Numbered from the stretch's first letter, positions 48,941 to 59,063 are shown. The stretch: 64,000 nt of DNA from Pseudomonas orientalis (GCF_022807995.1 NZ_CP094351.1:1147001-1211000); one strand, 5' to 3'. Notes: a model not told the origin generated them from the sequence alone. Made by a program: numbers and translations.

Positions 48941-49381
48941 TCATGAACTGACAGGGATTCCGTTTCCTCCCTTGAGATCGAATGCGGCCTCTACGATGAT
49001 GCGATTGTCGGGGTCGTTAAATGCGACAGCAGTAATCTTACACGTGCCATGAGCGTGTTTTATCGAGTGGTTGGCGGTGATATGCAACGTTGCCGATTCC
49101 GTAACGAATATATAGGGCAGACCATTGTAGCGCACCCATACATTTCGGAAATCACTGTGCTTTTTGTACTCATAGGTACCGCTTACTATATTTCCTGCCA
49201 CGTCAATGTTTACGGATGTCAGGAGCGCGTCCTCATCACTGTCAGTACCGTAAAGAGACAAGCTATCGCCCGAGTAACCCAAGTACAGGGTATTAGCGTT
49301 AAAAACTTGAGCCCCCGAGATTTTCGCGATGAAATGTCCTTCTGTAGGGCCTTTTGTCATATTTAAAAGGGTAGTACTCAT
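48941..49381 (-). CDS. Hypothetical protein, low-GC orphan
   Basis: This 146-residue protein is not of a recognised family. It begins MSTTLLNMTKGPTEGHFIAKISG, has no signal peptide or membrane helix, and alternates short hydrophobic and polar stretches, suggesting a beta-rich fold. A GGGAGA ribosome site lies seven bases before the start, which supports expression. Base composition is clearly lower in GC than its neighbours (roughly 40-48% per line against about 60%), and the upstream 250 bases are even more AT-rich. Horizontal acquisition is likely. Confidence 0.65.
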   Translation of the reverse strand: MSTTLLNMTKGPTEGHFIAKISGAQVFNANTLYLGYSGDSLSLYGTDSDEDALLTSVNIDVAGNIVSGTYEYKKHSDFRNVWVRYNGLPYIFVTESATLHITANHSIKHAHGTCKITAVAFNDPDNRIIVEAAFDLKGGNGIPVSS

Positions 49382-49628
49382 AACGATTCTCCCAAATAAG
49401 GTGAGCTTTCTGCTCCCCCAATGAAATTCAATTTACGAGAAAAAATGGTATGGCGTACTGTTGGAACTGACAGTTTTTTATATGAATTTGCTATAGGTTT
49501 TTGCCCGCTGACATATATCGCTCATGCGTTAGATGGACGTTCGTGGTGTAGCTTGGACCAACATGGGAAGCGGAGGCGGCCATTTCGTTGGCCAAGCTAT
49601 CGTCAACGCGAGAGCCAGCCAGGGCCTG

Positions 49629-50018
49629 TCAGTTCACCGTAATGGCGCAGTCGAAGGTCTCGACAGGTTCTGCCTCTGGTTCCCAAGGTTGCTGGGAGGT
49701 CAGGCGCAGACGGCCCTGGCCGGCGGCGAACGCCTGGAAGCGCCAGGTCGACTGACCGCCGCCGCCGATCACGCCGGATTCGCTGCTGCTGTACACCTCA
49801 GGGCTCAGCGCGCGCAACACGCCGCCGGCGGAATCCTGAATGGCCCAACGATAGCCGGTGGTGGGATTGCTGGGCAGGGTGAGGATCAGGGTTTGTCCGG
49901 TTTTAAGCGGTAGCGGGCAGGCGCTCTGGTTGTCCACGGTGACGTTTTGCTTCGGCGCACTGGCGCACGCGGCCAGCAGGGCAAGGCTCAAGGGAAGAAG
50001 CAGGCGGGCAGCGGTCAT
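49629..50018 (-). CDS. icp: Chagasin-type inhibitor of cysteine peptidases, lipoprotein
   Basis: This 129-residue protein has a lipobox (LLAACAS, lipidation at about C18) and one chagasin (I42) domain. Its inhibitory loops are NPTTGYRW, the glycine loop VIGGGGQ, and QPWEP in place of RPW. Such proteins block papain-like peptidases. P. aeruginosa has the same pair, icp next to the AsrA Lon protease; here a repeat of about 500 bases lies between them. Outer-membrane anchoring is predicted from the lipobox. Confidence 0.88.
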   Translation of the reverse strand: MTAARLLLPLSLALLAACASAPKQNVTVDNQSACPLPLKTGQTLILTLPSNPTTGYRWAIQDSAGGVLRALSPEVYSSSESGVIGGGGQSTWRFQAFAAGQGRLRLTSQQPWEPEAEPVETFDCAITVN

Positions 50019-50099
50019 GGAGGCTCCGTTTATACACGACGAAGGGCGAGCATAACCGAAGATGGGTCAGGTTGTGACAGAAGGGGGCAGGCCTGGCCT

Positions 50100-50467
50100 C
50101 ATCGGGGGCTTGCTCCCGATGGCGGCCTCTGGGCCGACCAGGATGCTGGATTGGACTGAGTACATATCCGTTTCTGCGGTCACGGCTGCTAATGGTTCCG
50201 CTTTTACAGCGGCTCACTTTTGAAAAGCGCAAAAGTAAGCAAAACGCTCTTGCCCCACCACTCGGCACCTCGCTCATGCTCGGTGTGCCCGAACGCAGGC
50301 TTGAATCCGTGGGCCGCCGCAATGGGCCATCCATGGCCCAGTGCGGCTAACCCGGCGTCCTGCCGGGTTACCCACGGATTCAAGCCTGCGTTCGGCCAGC
50401 GTGGTTTAACGGGGCGCCTAAGATCAAGATCAAGAGCGACTCGCTTCGCATCGTGGTTACGTTTGGG
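50100..50467 (+). repeat. Large structured dispersed repeat, copy 2
   Basis: This is the inverted counterpart of 26584-26951. The outer stem is longer here, a perfect 24-bp pair (50290-50313 with 50371-50394). Inside are hairpins 50316-50347 and 50349-50369. The 22-base centre of the first hairpin differs from copy 1 by three compensated pairs. It occupies most of the 575-base icp/Lon spacer. A frame of about 140 codons across it is repeat-derived and not likely to be a gene. Confidence 0.85.
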
Positions 50468-50540
50468 CGCTGCAGTATGCTTTATCGGGAGTAAGCCCCC
50501 TCCACACTTGACCGAGGACATCCTTTTGGAATGCAGTCAA

Positions 50541-50570
50541 AATGTGGGAGGGGGCTTGCCCCCGATGAGG
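50541..50570. repeat. REP (type A), single arm
   Basis: One GGGAGGGGGCTTGCCCCC arm without its inverted partner, 24 bases before the Lon stop codon. Confidence 0.8.
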
Positions 50571-50593
50571 CCAGCTCAGGCACTACATAACTG

Positions 50594-53011
50594 TCAGAAG
50601 AGCACCTTCGCCACATCCGCAAAGCGCTTGGCAAAGTGCACGGTCATGCCTTCCTTCAAATACTCCGGCAATTCTTCAAAACTCCCACGGTTGGGCTCCG
50701 GCAGGATCAGTTCGTGAATTTTCTGGCGCCGCGCCGCGATTACTTTCTCGCGTACTCCGCCAATCGGCAGCACATGCCCGGTCAGGGTCAGTTCGCCGGT
50801 CATGGCCACGCCTTTCTTTGGCGGCTGGTTGCGTGCCAGTGACAGCAACGCGCTGGCCATGGTCACACCCGCGCTCGGGCCGTCTTTGGGTGTGGCACCT
50901 TCCGGCACGTGCAGGTGGACGAAGGCTTCATCGAAGAACTTCGGATCACCGCCAAACGACTTCAGGTTCGAGCTGATGAAACTGTAGGCGATTTCTGCGG
51001 ACTCCTTCATCACTTCACCCAACTGCCCGGTGAGCTTGAAGCCGCGATTGAGCGTATGGATACGCGTTGCTTCGATCGGCAGGGTGGCGCCGCCCATGCT
51101 GGTCCAGGCCAGGCCGGTAATCACACCGGTGCCGGACAGCACTTGTTCATTCCGGAATACCGGCATGCCCAGGGAGCTTTCCAGGTCCTTGTTGCCGATC
51201 TTGATCACCGAATTCGGCTCATCCAGCAGTTTGACCACGGCCTTGCGCACCAGCTTGCCCAGTTGTTTTTCCAACTGACGCACACCGGCTTCCCGCGCAT
51301 AGCCGTCGATCAACGCACGCAAGGCGCCATCGCTGATGCTCAGGCTGTTTTTCGAGACGCCGGCTTTTTCCAACTGCTTTGGCCAAAGGTGGCGTTTGGC
51401 GATGGCAACTTTCTCTTCGGTGATATAGCCCGACAGGCGAATCACTTCCATACGGTCGAGCAGCGGGCCGGGAATCGAGTCCAGGGTGTTGGCGGTGCAC
51501 ACGAACAGCACTTTGGACAGGTCCAGACGCAGGTCCAGGTAGTGGTCGAGGAATTCGACGTTCTGTTCCGGGTCCAGGGTTTCCAGCAGTGCTGAAGCCG
51601 GGTCGCCCTGGAAGCTCTGGCCCATCTTGTCGATCTCGTCGAGCATGATTACCGGGTTCATCACCTCCACATCTTTCAACGCCTGCACCAGCTTGCCGGG
51701 CAGGGCGCCGATGTAGGTACGGCGATGGCCCTTGATCTCGGCCTCGTCGCGCATACCGCCGACACTGAAACGGTAGAACGGCCGCCCCAGGGATTCGGCG
51801 ATGGATTTACCCACGCTGGTCTTGCCCACGCCCGGCGGGCCCACCAGCAGCACGATGGAACCGGCGACTTCGCCTTTATAGGCCCCCACCGCAAGAAATT
51901 CGAGGATACGACTCTTGATGTCGTCCAGGCCCGCGTGGTGCTTATCCAATACCTTGCGCGCGTGTTTCAGATCGAGTTTGTCTTCGCCATACACGCCCCA
52001 GGGTACCGAGGTGGCCCAGTCCAGATAGTTGCGCGTGACCGCGTATTCCGGCGAGCCGGTTTCGAGAATGGAGAGTTTGTTCAACTCTTCATCTATACGT
52101 TTTTTCGCCTGGGCCGGCAGCACTTTGCCTTCCAGCCGCTGCTCGAATTGTTCGACGTCGGCGCTACGGTCGTCCTTGGTCAGGCCCAGTTCCTGCTGGA
52201 TGACCTTGAGCTGTTCCTTGAGGAAGAACTCGCGCTGGTGCTCGCCGATCTTGCGGTTCACTTCGGCGGACAGTTCTTTCTGCAAGCGCGCGACTTCGAC
52301 CTCTTTGCGCAGCATCGGCAGCACTTTCTCCATGCGCTTGAGCATGGGCACGCAATCGAGCACTTCCTGCAACTCGTTGCCGGTGGCCGAGGTCAGGGCG
52401 GCGGCGAAGTCGGTGAGCGGCGACGGGTCGTTGGGGCTGAAGCGGTTGAGGTAGTTTTTCAACTCTTCGCTGTACAGCGGGTTGAGCGGCAGCAGCTCCT
52501 TGATCGCATTGATCAGCGCCATGCCGTAGGCCTTGACCTCGTCGGTCGGCTCGCTCGGCTGGTGCGGGTATTCGACTTCCACCAGGTACGGTGGGCGGTG
52601 GTGCTTGAGCCAGGTCTTGATGCGCACGCGGGTCAGGCCCTGGGCCACGAATTGCAGCTTGCCGTTCTCGCGGCTGGCGTGGTGCACCTTGACCAGCGTG
52701 CCATACAGCGGCAGGGCCGAGGTGTCGAAATGGCGCGGGTCTTCGGGCGGTGTGTCCATGAAAAACAGGGCGAGGGAGTGGTGGTCTGATTTGCTCACCA
52801 GTTCCAGGGTCTCGGCCCAGGGCTCTTCGTTGACGATCACCGGCAACACTTGCGCCGGGAAAAACGGCCGGTTGTGGATCGGGATGATGTAAACCTTGTC
52901 CGGCAGGTTCTGCCCAGGCAGGGCCAGGCCGGTGTTGGACGAGGATTCAGCGTTTTCGGGGTCGGCGTAGTCGTTCAAGTCGTAATCAGGGATGTCTTGC
53001 TGGTCGCTCAT
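50594..53011 (-). CDS. asrA: Second Lon-type ATP-dependent protease (AsrA-like)
   Basis: This 805-residue protein has a Lon substrate-binding domain (about 40-235), a coiled coil, an AAA+ module (GPPGVGKTSVGKSIAESLGRPFYRFSVGGMRDEAEIKGHRRTYIG; Walker B PVIMLDEIDK) and a C-terminal protease. The catalytic serine is in PKDGPSAGVTMASAL and the lysine in PIGGVREKVIAA. It is not the canonical clpX-linked lon. Sequence type and its place next to icp match P. aeruginosa PA0779, AsrA, linked to the aminoglycoside stress response. The acidic N-terminus (DYDLNDYADPENAESS) is distinctive. Confidence 0.88.
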   Translation of the reverse strand: MSDQQDIPDYDLNDYADPENAESSSNTGLALPGQNLPDKVYIIPIHNRPFFPAQVLPVIVNEEPWAETLELVSKSDHHSLALFFMDTPPEDPRHFDTSALPLYGTLVKVHHASRENGKLQFVAQGLTRVRIKTWLKHHRPPYLVEVEYPHQPSEPTDEVKAYGMALINAIKELLPLNPLYSEELKNYLNRFSPNDPSPLTDFAAALTSATGNELQEVLDCVPMLKRMEKVLPMLRKEVEVARLQKELSAEVNRKIGEHQREFFLKEQLKVIQQELGLTKDDRSADVEQFEQRLEGKVLPAQAKKRIDEELNKLSILETGSPEYAVTRNYLDWATSVPWGVYGEDKLDLKHARKVLDKHHAGLDDIKSRILEFLAVGAYKGEVAGSIVLLVGPPGVGKTSVGKSIAESLGRPFYRFSVGGMRDEAEIKGHRRTYIGALPGKLVQALKDVEVMNPVIMLDEIDKMGQSFQGDPASALLETLDPEQNVEFLDHYLDLRLDLSKVLFVCTANTLDSIPGPLLDRMEVIRLSGYITEEKVAIAKRHLWPKQLEKAGVSKNSLSISDGALRALIDGYAREAGVRQLEKQLGKLVRKAVVKLLDEPNSVIKIGNKDLESSLGMPVFRNEQVLSGTGVITGLAWTSMGGATLPIEATRIHTLNRGFKLTGQLGEVMKESAEIAYSFISSNLKSFGGDPKFFDEAFVHLHVPEGATPKDGPSAGVTMASALLSLARNQPPKKGVAMTGELTLTGHVLPIGGVREKVIAARRQKIHELILPEPNRGSFEELPEYLKEGMTVHFAKRFADVAKVLF

Positions 53012-53129
53012 GGGGCACCTGCATCAGGAAGTATGGTGCTTAGATGGGGCAGGGCAGTGGTGGTTTCAATGGTGGGGGTGAGTTAGCAACATATTGAATG
53101 AGATTTTCAGAACCACGCTGGACGAGTGG

Positions 53130-54119
53130 TCAGCTGATTTTGTGCAGGTACGCAGGGAGAGGCTGTTCCGGCAACACCGATAACACTTTCAAGCGCTGCA
53201 ACATCCTTTGACTGGCCCGTTGCAAATGCTCACGCAGATTCAGCGCCGCCGCATCAAACGCGCCGTGCAGCAGCAACTCAAGAATCAGTCGATGTTCGGC
53301 CAACATCGCCGGATCGGCGCCGATCCCCAGCAATCGATAAAAGATCCGGCTGATGATCATCGGGCTCTGCCCCTGGCGAATCAGCGCCGCGATCTTGCGA
53401 TTGCGCAGGCCGGCCAGGCAGCGTTGGTGCAAATCCTCCTCGATCCGCTCGATGGTTTCCAGGCTGCACTGCGGGCTGTCCTGGGCGTCCAGCACGCGTT
53501 GCAACATGGCTTCAAGCAGCTCGCGGTCGAGGTTGGGCGCGCTCTGGCGCAGGGCTTCGGGTTCCAGGCAAGCACGCAGTTCGTAGTCTTCGGTGACTTC
53601 CCGCGCGGTCAAGGGCCCCGCCAGCCATTGTGAGTAGGGCTCTTTCTCTACCAGGCCACGGTCGCGCAGGCGCATCAGCGCTTCACGCACCACCGCGCGG
53701 CTGACGCCGTAATGGTCGGCGGCGGCCTGCTCGTCCAGGCGGTAGTGGCCGAACGCAATGCAAGTGGACAGCGCCGCGCCGATTTCCTCGACGATGCGTT
53801 CGCCCAGCGGCCGCGTGTCCACCAACTCGTCCTCACCGTTAAGGCCCAGGTGCGCATGGCTCAAGGGCAGGCGCAGCGGCTCCATGGCCAGGCCTTGCGG
53901 GTTGATCAGGTAGCCCCGGCCGTTGAAGCGGCATATCAAGCCTTCTTCATGCAACAGGTCGAGCGCCTTGCGCACCGGCACGCGGCTGGTGCCGAACAAC
54001 TCGGCCAGCGGCGCTTCCAGCAACACCAGCCCATGGCGGGCGGTGCCGTTGACGATCGCGTCGCGCATCACGGTGTGAATCATCGCGTAACGGGAGGCCG
54101 AGGCGGACACTGCTTTCAT
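53130..54119 (-). CDS. GntR-family regulator with two winged helices and FCD domain
   Basis: This 329-residue regulator is unusual in having two GntR-type DNA-binding domains. The first is at about 12-75 (PLAELFGTSRVPVRKALDLLHEEGLICRFNGRGYLI); the second is at about 105-170 (AAADHYGVSRAVVREALMRLRDRGLVEKEPYSQWL). An all-helical FCD effector domain follows (about 180-310). Start at 54119 (MKAVSASASRY); longer frames to 54164 or 54200 exist. It is divergent from the amidase operon, and the AT-rich spacer has two copies of a palindromic motif, so it probably controls that operon and itself. Confidence 0.85.
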   Translation of the reverse strand: MKAVSASASRYAMIHTVMRDAIVNGTARHGLVLLEAPLAELFGTSRVPVRKALDLLHEEGLICRFNGRGYLINPQGLAMEPLRLPLSHAHLGLNGEDELVDTRPLGERIVEEIGAALSTCIAFGHYRLDEQAAADHYGVSRAVVREALMRLRDRGLVEKEPYSQWLAGPLTAREVTEDYELRACLEPEALRQSAPNLDRELLEAMLQRVLDAQDSPQCSLETIERIEEDLHQRCLAGLRNRKIAALIRQGQSPMIISRIFYRLLGIGADPAMLAEHRLILELLLHGAFDAAALNLREHLQRASQRMLQRLKVLSVLPEQPLPAYLHKIS

Positions 54120-54242
54120 TGCGTTCTCAGAGGTGTAGAGGCGATTGGCCGGGGATTCTCTCATAGATGCGCCTGTCACTCTGCGCCACGTCAGCGGCAC
54201 GTTTTTGGGGCCTCGACAGAAAAATTGTTACTTTTCTGCACC

Positions 54243-54272
54243 AAAATGTACTTATTAATAAAAGATACATTA
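54243..54272. promoter_or_regulatory. Candidate GntR operator, regulator-proximal
   Basis: AAAATGTAC-TTATTAATA-AAAGATAC contains the inverted pair ATGTA/TACAT (54246-54250 and 54266-54270). The order AAAATGTAC...TTATTAATA...ATAC recurs at 54409-54436, so there are two similar sites. Confidence 0.5.
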
Positions 54273-54406
54273 TTTCACTCATCGTCTTCGGCGACGACCC
54301 ACCCGGCTTTTGTTCCTTCGACAAAACCCTCTACCCCGTGGCTCGGGTGGAAAATTCCAGCCTTGGCAAAACCCGTTGAACAAAGACTGGCACGAAAGCT
54401 GCCTTC

Positions 54407-54424
54407 ATAAAATGTACATTTTAT
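54407..54424. promoter_or_regulatory. Candidate GntR operator, amidase-proximal
   Basis: ATAAAATGTACATTTTAT is a perfect 18-bp palindrome, 31 bases before the amidase start. A related motif, TTATTAATATATACGTTTTA, follows directly. Position fits repression or induction of the operon. Confidence 0.6.
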
Positions 54425-54454
54425 TAATATATACGTTTTATGAGGGTCATCCCG

Positions 54455-55777
54455 ATGTCAGACGCCACTTCAATGGCCGAGGACTTCGCCAGCGGTCGCA
54501 GTGACCCGGTGCAAGCCCTCGAACAGGCACTCGATAAGGCGAGCCAGGTCCCGTCGGTATTTATCAGCCTGACGCCCGAGCGCGCCCGCCGTGAAGCCCA
54601 AGCCTCTGCCGCGCGTTGGCGCGCCGGCCAGCCATTGAGCGTGTTCGATGGCGTGCCGCTGGCCTGGAAGGACCTGTTCGACGTGGCCGGCAGCATTACC
54701 ACGGCAGGCGCCGCCTATCGCCGCCATGCGCCCGTCGCGTTGCTCGACGCGCCGACTGTCGGTCTGTTGTGCCGCGCCGGCATGGTCAGCGTGGGCAAGA
54801 CCAACCTCAGTGAACTGGCCTATTCCGGCCTGGGCCTGAACCCCCATTTCGGCACGCCGCACAATCCCCACTGCACCGATCAACCGCGCATCCCTGGCGG
54901 ATCCTCCTCGGGCTCGGCTGTGGCCGTGGCCGCTGGCATCGTGCCCATCGCCATGGGCACCGACACGGCCGGTTCCATTCGCATCCCCTCGGCGTTCAAC
55001 GGCCTGGTGGGTTACCGCAGCAGCAGTCGGCGCTACAGCCGGGACGGCGTGTTTCCACTGGCGCACAGCCTCGACAGCCTCGGCCCGATAAGCCGCAGCG
55101 TGCGTGATGCCCTGGCCGTCGACGACGTGCTGCATGGTCGCAGCCACACCCACGTCGCCCGCAGCCTCAAGGGCCAGCGCTTCGTGCTGGCGCAGCAGGA
55201 TGTCGAACCCGCCGTGGGCAACAACCTGCTGCGCGCGGTGGAGCAGCTCAAGGCCCACGGCGCGCTGGTGGAAGAGCGCGAATGCCCGGCCTTCCAGGCG
55301 ACACTTGAGCTGATCAAACAGCATGGCTGGCTGGGTGCCTTCGAAGCCTTCGCCCTGCACGAAGCGTTGCTTAACAGCCCCGACGCCGACCAGCTCGACC
55401 CACGCGTGCGCCGCCGCCTGGAAGCCGCGCGCTCACTGCCGGCCAGCCAACTGATCCACCTGACCGACGCGCGCCGCCGCCTGCAACGGCAACTGCTCGA
55501 AGACCTCGACGGCGCCGTGCTGATCACCCCGACTGTCGCCCACGTCGCCCCGGCGTTGGCGGCGCTTGAAGCCGACGATGACCTGTTCGTCACAACCAAC
55601 CTCGCCACCCTGCGCCTGACCATGCCCGGCAGTTTGCTCGACATGCCAGGCGTGACCCTGCCCAGCGGCCGCGATGCCCAGGGCCTGCCCACCGGGTTGC
55701 TGCTCAGCGCCCCGACGGGAGAAGACGCACGCCTGCTGCGCGCGGCGTTGTCCGTCGAATCCGTAATGACTATTTAA
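54455..55777 (+). CDS. Amidase-signature hydrolase (possible half-amidase)
   Basis: This 440-residue amidase-signature enzyme hydrolyses C-N amide bonds. The Ser-cis-Ser-Lys residues can be placed as K72 (LAWKDLFD), the GGSSSGS loop at 148-154, and S174 ([12 protein letters not shown]). No GatA-specific partners are nearby, so it is a catabolic amidase. The start at 54455 has GAGGG upstream; an ATG at 54440 is possible. As first gene of the operon, next to an imidase-like gene, it may hydrolyse the half-amide produced by that enzyme. This pairing is inference. Confidence 0.85.
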   Translation: MSDATSMAEDFASGRSDPVQALEQALDKASQVPSVFISLTPERARREAQASAARWRAGQPLSVFDGVPLAWKDLFDVAGSITTAGAAYRRHAPVALLDAPTVGLLCRAGMVSVGKTNLSELAYSGLGLNPHFGTPHNPHCTDQPRIPGGSSSGSAVAVAAGIVPIAMGTDTAGSIRIPSAFNGLVGYRSSSRRYSRDGVFPLAHSLDSLGPISRSVRDALAVDDVLHGRSHTHVARSLKGQRFVLAQQDVEPAVGNNLLRAVEQLKAHGALVEERECPAFQATLELIKQHGWLGAFEAFALHEALLNSPDADQLDPRVRRRLEAARSLPASQLIHLTDARRRLQRQLLEDLDGAVLITPTVAHVAPALAALEADDDLFVTTNLATLRLTMPGSLLDMPGVTLPSGRDAQGLPTGLLLSAPTGEDARLLRAALSVESVMTI

Positions 55778-55788
55778 GGAGACACACC

Positions 55789-56667
55789 ATGGCTAAAGAC
55801 ATCCTCTGTGCATTCGGCGTCGACGTTGACGCCGTCGCCGGCTGGCTCGGTTCCTACGGCGGCGAAGACTCGCCGGACGACATCTCCCGCGGCCTGTTCG
55901 CCGGTGAAATCGGCGCGCCACGCCTGCTCAAACTGTTCGAACGCTACGGCCTGCGCACCACCTGGTTTATCCCTGGCCACTCGATGGAAACCTTCCCCGA
56001 GCAGATGAAGGCCGTGGCCGACGCCGGCCATGAGATCGGCGTGCACGGCTACAGCCACGAAAACCCGATCGCGATGACCGCCGAGCAGGAAGAAATCGTC
56101 CTCGACAAGTCCATCGAACTGATCACCCAGGTCACCGGCAAGCGCCCCACCGGCTACGTGGCGCCATGGTGGGAATTCAGCAAGGTAACCAATGAGCTGC
56201 TGCTGAAAAAAGGCATCAAGTACGACCACAGCCTGATGCACAACGACTTCCACCCCTATTACGTGCGCAAGGGCGATACCTGGACCAAGATCGACTACAG
56301 CCAGCACCCCGATACCTGGATGAAGCCCCTGGTGCGCGGCGAAGAAACCGACCTGGTGGAGATCCCGGCCAACTGGTACCTCGACGACCTGCCGCCAATG
56401 ATGTTCATCAAGAAGGCCCCCAACAGCCACGGCTTCGTCAACCCGCGTCATCTGGAAGAAATGTGGCGCGACCAGTTCGACTGGGTCTACCGCGAACACG
56501 AACACGCCGTGTTCACCATGACCATCCACCCCGATGTGTCCGGCCGCCCGCAAGTGCTGCTGATGCTCGAGCGCCTGATCGAACACATCCAGAGCCATGC
56601 CGGCGTGCGCTTCGTCACCTTTGACGAAATCGCCGATGACTTCATCCGCCGCCAACCGCGTACCTGA
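55789..56667 (+). CDS. NodB-fold hydrolase, cyclic imidase / PuuE-like type
   Basis: This 292-residue cytosolic protein of the polysaccharide-deacetylase fold has metal ligands D14, H86 and H90 ([21 protein letters not shown]) and the VAPWWE substrate block. It lacks a signal peptide, so it does not act on cell-wall glycan. Its closest known types are the PuuE allantoinase, H. pylori HpPgdA, and the zinc cyclic imide hydrolase of P. putida, which has nearly the same length. The amidase 11 bases upstream favours the imide role (ring opening, then half-amide cleavage). The substrate is inferred. Confidence 0.8.
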   Translation: MAKDILCAFGVDVDAVAGWLGSYGGEDSPDDISRGLFAGEIGAPRLLKLFERYGLRTTWFIPGHSMETFPEQMKAVADAGHEIGVHGYSHENPIAMTAEQEEIVLDKSIELITQVTGKRPTGYVAPWWEFSKVTNELLLKKGIKYDHSLMHNDFHPYYVRKGDTWTKIDYSQHPDTWMKPLVRGEETDLVEIPANWYLDDLPPMMFIKKAPNSHGFVNPRHLEEMWRDQFDWVYREHEHAVFTMTIHPDVSGRPQVLLMLERLIEHIQSHAGVRFVTFDEIADDFIRRQPRT

Positions 56668-56681
56668 ACCTGCGTCACCTT

Positions 56682-56779
56682 GTAGGAGCGAGCTTGCTCG
56701 CGAAAAACGTCAACGATAACGCGCGCATCCTGGATAAATGCGGTGTCTATGAGTTCTTCGCGAGCAAGCTCGCTCCTAC
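56682..56779. repeat. REPIN (type B)
   Basis: A doublet between the imidase-like gene and the MFS gene, inside an otherwise compact operon. A longer MFS frame from 56694 would be translated from this repeat and is therefore not the real start. Confidence 0.9.
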
Positions 56780-56810
56780 AGGGTCCACTAATCCCCCTGA
56801 GGCGCGATCT

Positions 56811-58151
56811 ATGTCCATCTACAACAAGCTTGACCTGACTGGCTGGAAACCCCGGCAACTGACGTCCAAGGAGGTGCGTTTCGCCACCTGGATCGCGTTT
56901 TTCGCCTGGGTGTTTGCGGTGTACGACTTCATCCTGTTCGGCACCTTGCTGCCGGAGATCGGCCGGCATTTTGGCTGGGGTGAAGTGGAGCAAGCTGAAA
57001 TCGCGACCTGGGTGGCGGTGGGAACCGCCGTGGTCGCCCTGGCCATCGGACCGATCGTGGACAAGCTGGGGCGCCGCAAAGGGATTATTTTCACCGTGGC
57101 CGGTTCCGCGCTGTGCTCGGCGCTGACGGCGATTGGTGGAGCGTGGGGCAAGTCGCCCCTGATCCTGATCCGCTCGCTGGGCGGCCTGGGTTATGCCGAG
57201 GAAACCGTCAACGCCACCTATTTGACCGAGTTGTACGGCGCCTCCGAAGACCCGCGGCTGACCAAGCGTCGCGGCTTTATCTACAGCCTGGTGCAGGGCG
57301 GTTGGCCGGTCGGCGCGTTGATCGCCGCCGGGTTGACCGCGCTGTTGCTGCCGATCATCGGCTGGCAGGGCTGCTTCATCTTTGCTGCGATCCCGGCTGT
57401 GGTCATCGCGATCATGGCGCGCAAGCTCAAGGAGAGCCCGCAGTTCCAGATCCATGAACGCATCAGTCAACTGCGCAAAAGCGGCGCGGTGAGCGAAGCG
57501 CAGAACGTCGCGCAGACCTACGGCGTGGACTACGACGAGCACAGCAAGGCCGGTCTCAAGGCCGCGTTCCGTGGCCCGGCGCGCCGTGCCACGCTGGTGA
57601 TCGGCGCCGCGCTGTTGCTCAACTGGGCGGCGATCCAGGTGTTCAGCGTGCTGGGTACCTCGGTGATCGTCAGCGTGCACCACATCTCCTTCGAGAACTC
57701 GCTGATCATCCTCGTGCTGTCGAACCTGGTGGGCTATTGCGGCTACCTCAGCCACGGCTGGATGGGCGACAAGATTGGCCGTCGCAATGTGATCGGCCTG
57801 GGCTGGATGCTCGGTGGCCTGTCGTTCGCCGGGATGCTGTTCGGCCCGAGCAACATGGCGATGGTGGTCGGGCTGTACAGCCTGGGCCTGTTCTTCCTGA
57901 TCGGGCCGTATTCGGCGGCTCTGTTCTTTATCAGTGAGAGTTTCCCTACCAGCATCCGCGCCACCGGCGGCGCGATCATCCATGCCATGGGCCCAATCGG
58001 TGCGGTAATCGCAGGCTTTGGTGCCACCCAAGTGTTGTCCGCCGGCAGTGACTGGCAGACCGCCGCGCTGTGGTTCGGCGCCGTGCCGTGCTTTTTGTCC
58101 GGCCTGTTGATGTTCGCCGCGCGCCATGTGCGTCCGGAAACCGTTCAGTAA
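56811..58151 (+). CDS. MFS transporter of the imide/amide locus
   Basis: This 446-residue inner-membrane protein of the sugar/metabolite:H+ symporter branch has about 12 helices. It has VDKLGRRKG after helix 2, [19 protein letters not shown] around helix 4, and GDKIGRRN in the second half. Its place between hydrolase and dehydrogenase genes suggests uptake of the operon substrate. The start at 56811 has TGAGG before it and avoids the REPIN-encoded extension. The stop overlaps the ribosome site of the next gene (TAAGGAG). Confidence 0.85.
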   Translation: MSIYNKLDLTGWKPRQLTSKEVRFATWIAFFAWVFAVYDFILFGTLLPEIGRHFGWGEVEQAEIATWVAVGTAVVALAIGPIVDKLGRRKGIIFTVAGSALCSALTAIGGAWGKSPLILIRSLGGLGYAEETVNATYLTELYGASEDPRLTKRRGFIYSLVQGGWPVGALIAAGLTALLLPIIGWQGCFIFAAIPAVVIAIMARKLKESPQFQIHERISQLRKSGAVSEAQNVAQTYGVDYDEHSKAGLKAAFRGPARRATLVIGAALLLNWAAIQVFSVLGTSVIVSVHHISFENSLIILVLSNLVGYCGYLSHGWMGDKIGRRNVIGLGWMLGGLSFAGMLFGPSNMAMVVGLYSLGLFFLIGPYSAALFFISESFPTSIRATGGAIIHAMGPIGAVIAGFGATQVLSAGSDWQTAALWFGAVPCFLSGLLMFAARHVRPETVQ

Positions 58152-58161
58152 GGAGTCAATG

Positions 58162-58923
58162 ATGAGCCGTAAAGTTGCCTTGATTACCGGCGCCGCCAGC
58201 GGCATCGGCCAAGCCCTCGCCGTGGCCTATGCGCGCCATGGCGTGGCGGTGGTCGGCGGGTACTACCCGGCTGACCCGCATGACCCGCAGGCCACCGTCA
58301 ACCTGGTGCAGGCCGCCGGCGGCGAGTGCCTGATGTTGCCATTGGACGTGGGCGACACCGCCTCGGTGGATGCCCTGGCCGCGCAAGCCGTGCAGCATTT
58401 TGGTCGGCTGGATTACGCCGTGGCCAACGCCGGGTTGCTGCGCCGTGCGCCGTTGCTGGAGATGACCGATGCGCTGTGGGACGAGATGCTTAATGTCGAT
58501 CTCACGGGGGTGATGCGCACCTTCCGCGCGGCGACGCGGCATATGCACGAAGGCGGCGCACTGGTGGCGATTTCATCGATTGCCGGTGGCGTGTATGGCT
58601 GGCAGGAGCACTCGCACTACGCGGCCGCCAAGGCCGGCGTGCCGGGGTTGTGCCGGTCGCTGGCGGTGGAGCTGGCGGCCAAGGGCATCCGCTGCAATGC
58701 GGTGATTCCGGGGCTGATCGAGACGCCGCAGTCGCTGGATACGAAGAACTCGCTGGGGCCGGAGGGCTTGGCGAAAGCGGCGAAAGCGATCCCGCTGGGA
58801 CGGGTAGGGCGGGCCGATGAAGTGGCGTCGCTGGTGCAGTTCTTGACCAGTGAAGCGTCGAGCTATTTGACTGGCCAGAGCATCATCATCGACGGCGGCC
58901 TGACCGTGCGCTGGCCGGACTGA
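58162..58923 (+). CDS. Short-chain dehydrogenase/reductase, first
   Basis: This 253-residue Rossmann-fold NAD(P)-dependent oxidoreductase has the cofactor loop TGAASGIG (about 9-16), the NAG motif (VANAGLL) and the catalytic Y153-x3-K157 (SHYAAAKAG), with an upstream serine (ISSIAGG). It ends [14 protein letters not shown], a classical SDR C-terminus. AAGGAG lies six bases before the start at 58162. The substrate is unknown; it could oxidise or reduce a hydroxy/oxo acid in the same pathway. Confidence 0.85.
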   Translation: MSRKVALITGAASGIGQALAVAYARHGVAVVGGYYPADPHDPQATVNLVQAAGGECLMLPLDVGDTASVDALAAQAVQHFGRLDYAVANAGLLRRAPLLEMTDALWDEMLNVDLTGVMRTFRAATRHMHEGGALVAISSIAGGVYGWQEHSHYAAAKAGVPGLCRSLAVELAAKGIRCNAVIPGLIETPQSLDTKNSLGPEGLAKAAKAIPLGRVGRADEVASLVQFLTSEASSYLTGQSIIIDGGLTVRWPD

Positions 58924-58941
58924 CTGACTGTACTGGATCAA

Positions 58942-59035
58942 AATGTGGGAGGGGGCTTGCCCCCGATGGCTGTGGCTCAGAAAAACAACTGTGGCTGACC
59001 CACCGCCATCGGGGGCAAGCCCCCTCCCACATTGG
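58942..59035. repeat. REPIN (type A)
   Basis: A complete doublet between the two dehydrogenase genes. Confidence 0.9.
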
Positions 59036-59063
59036 AACTGTGTTTATTCGGGAGATTGTTTAC

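Noticed and set aside
49421..49642. 73-codon plus-strand frame in the AT-rich spacer
   Set aside because: It runs into the antisense of icp, has no clear ribosome site, and its composition shifts halfway, so it is probably chance.
56694..56810. N-terminal extension of the MFS gene
   Set aside because: The 39 added residues are translated from a type B REPIN. The ATG at 56811 has a ribosome site and the correct family N-terminus.
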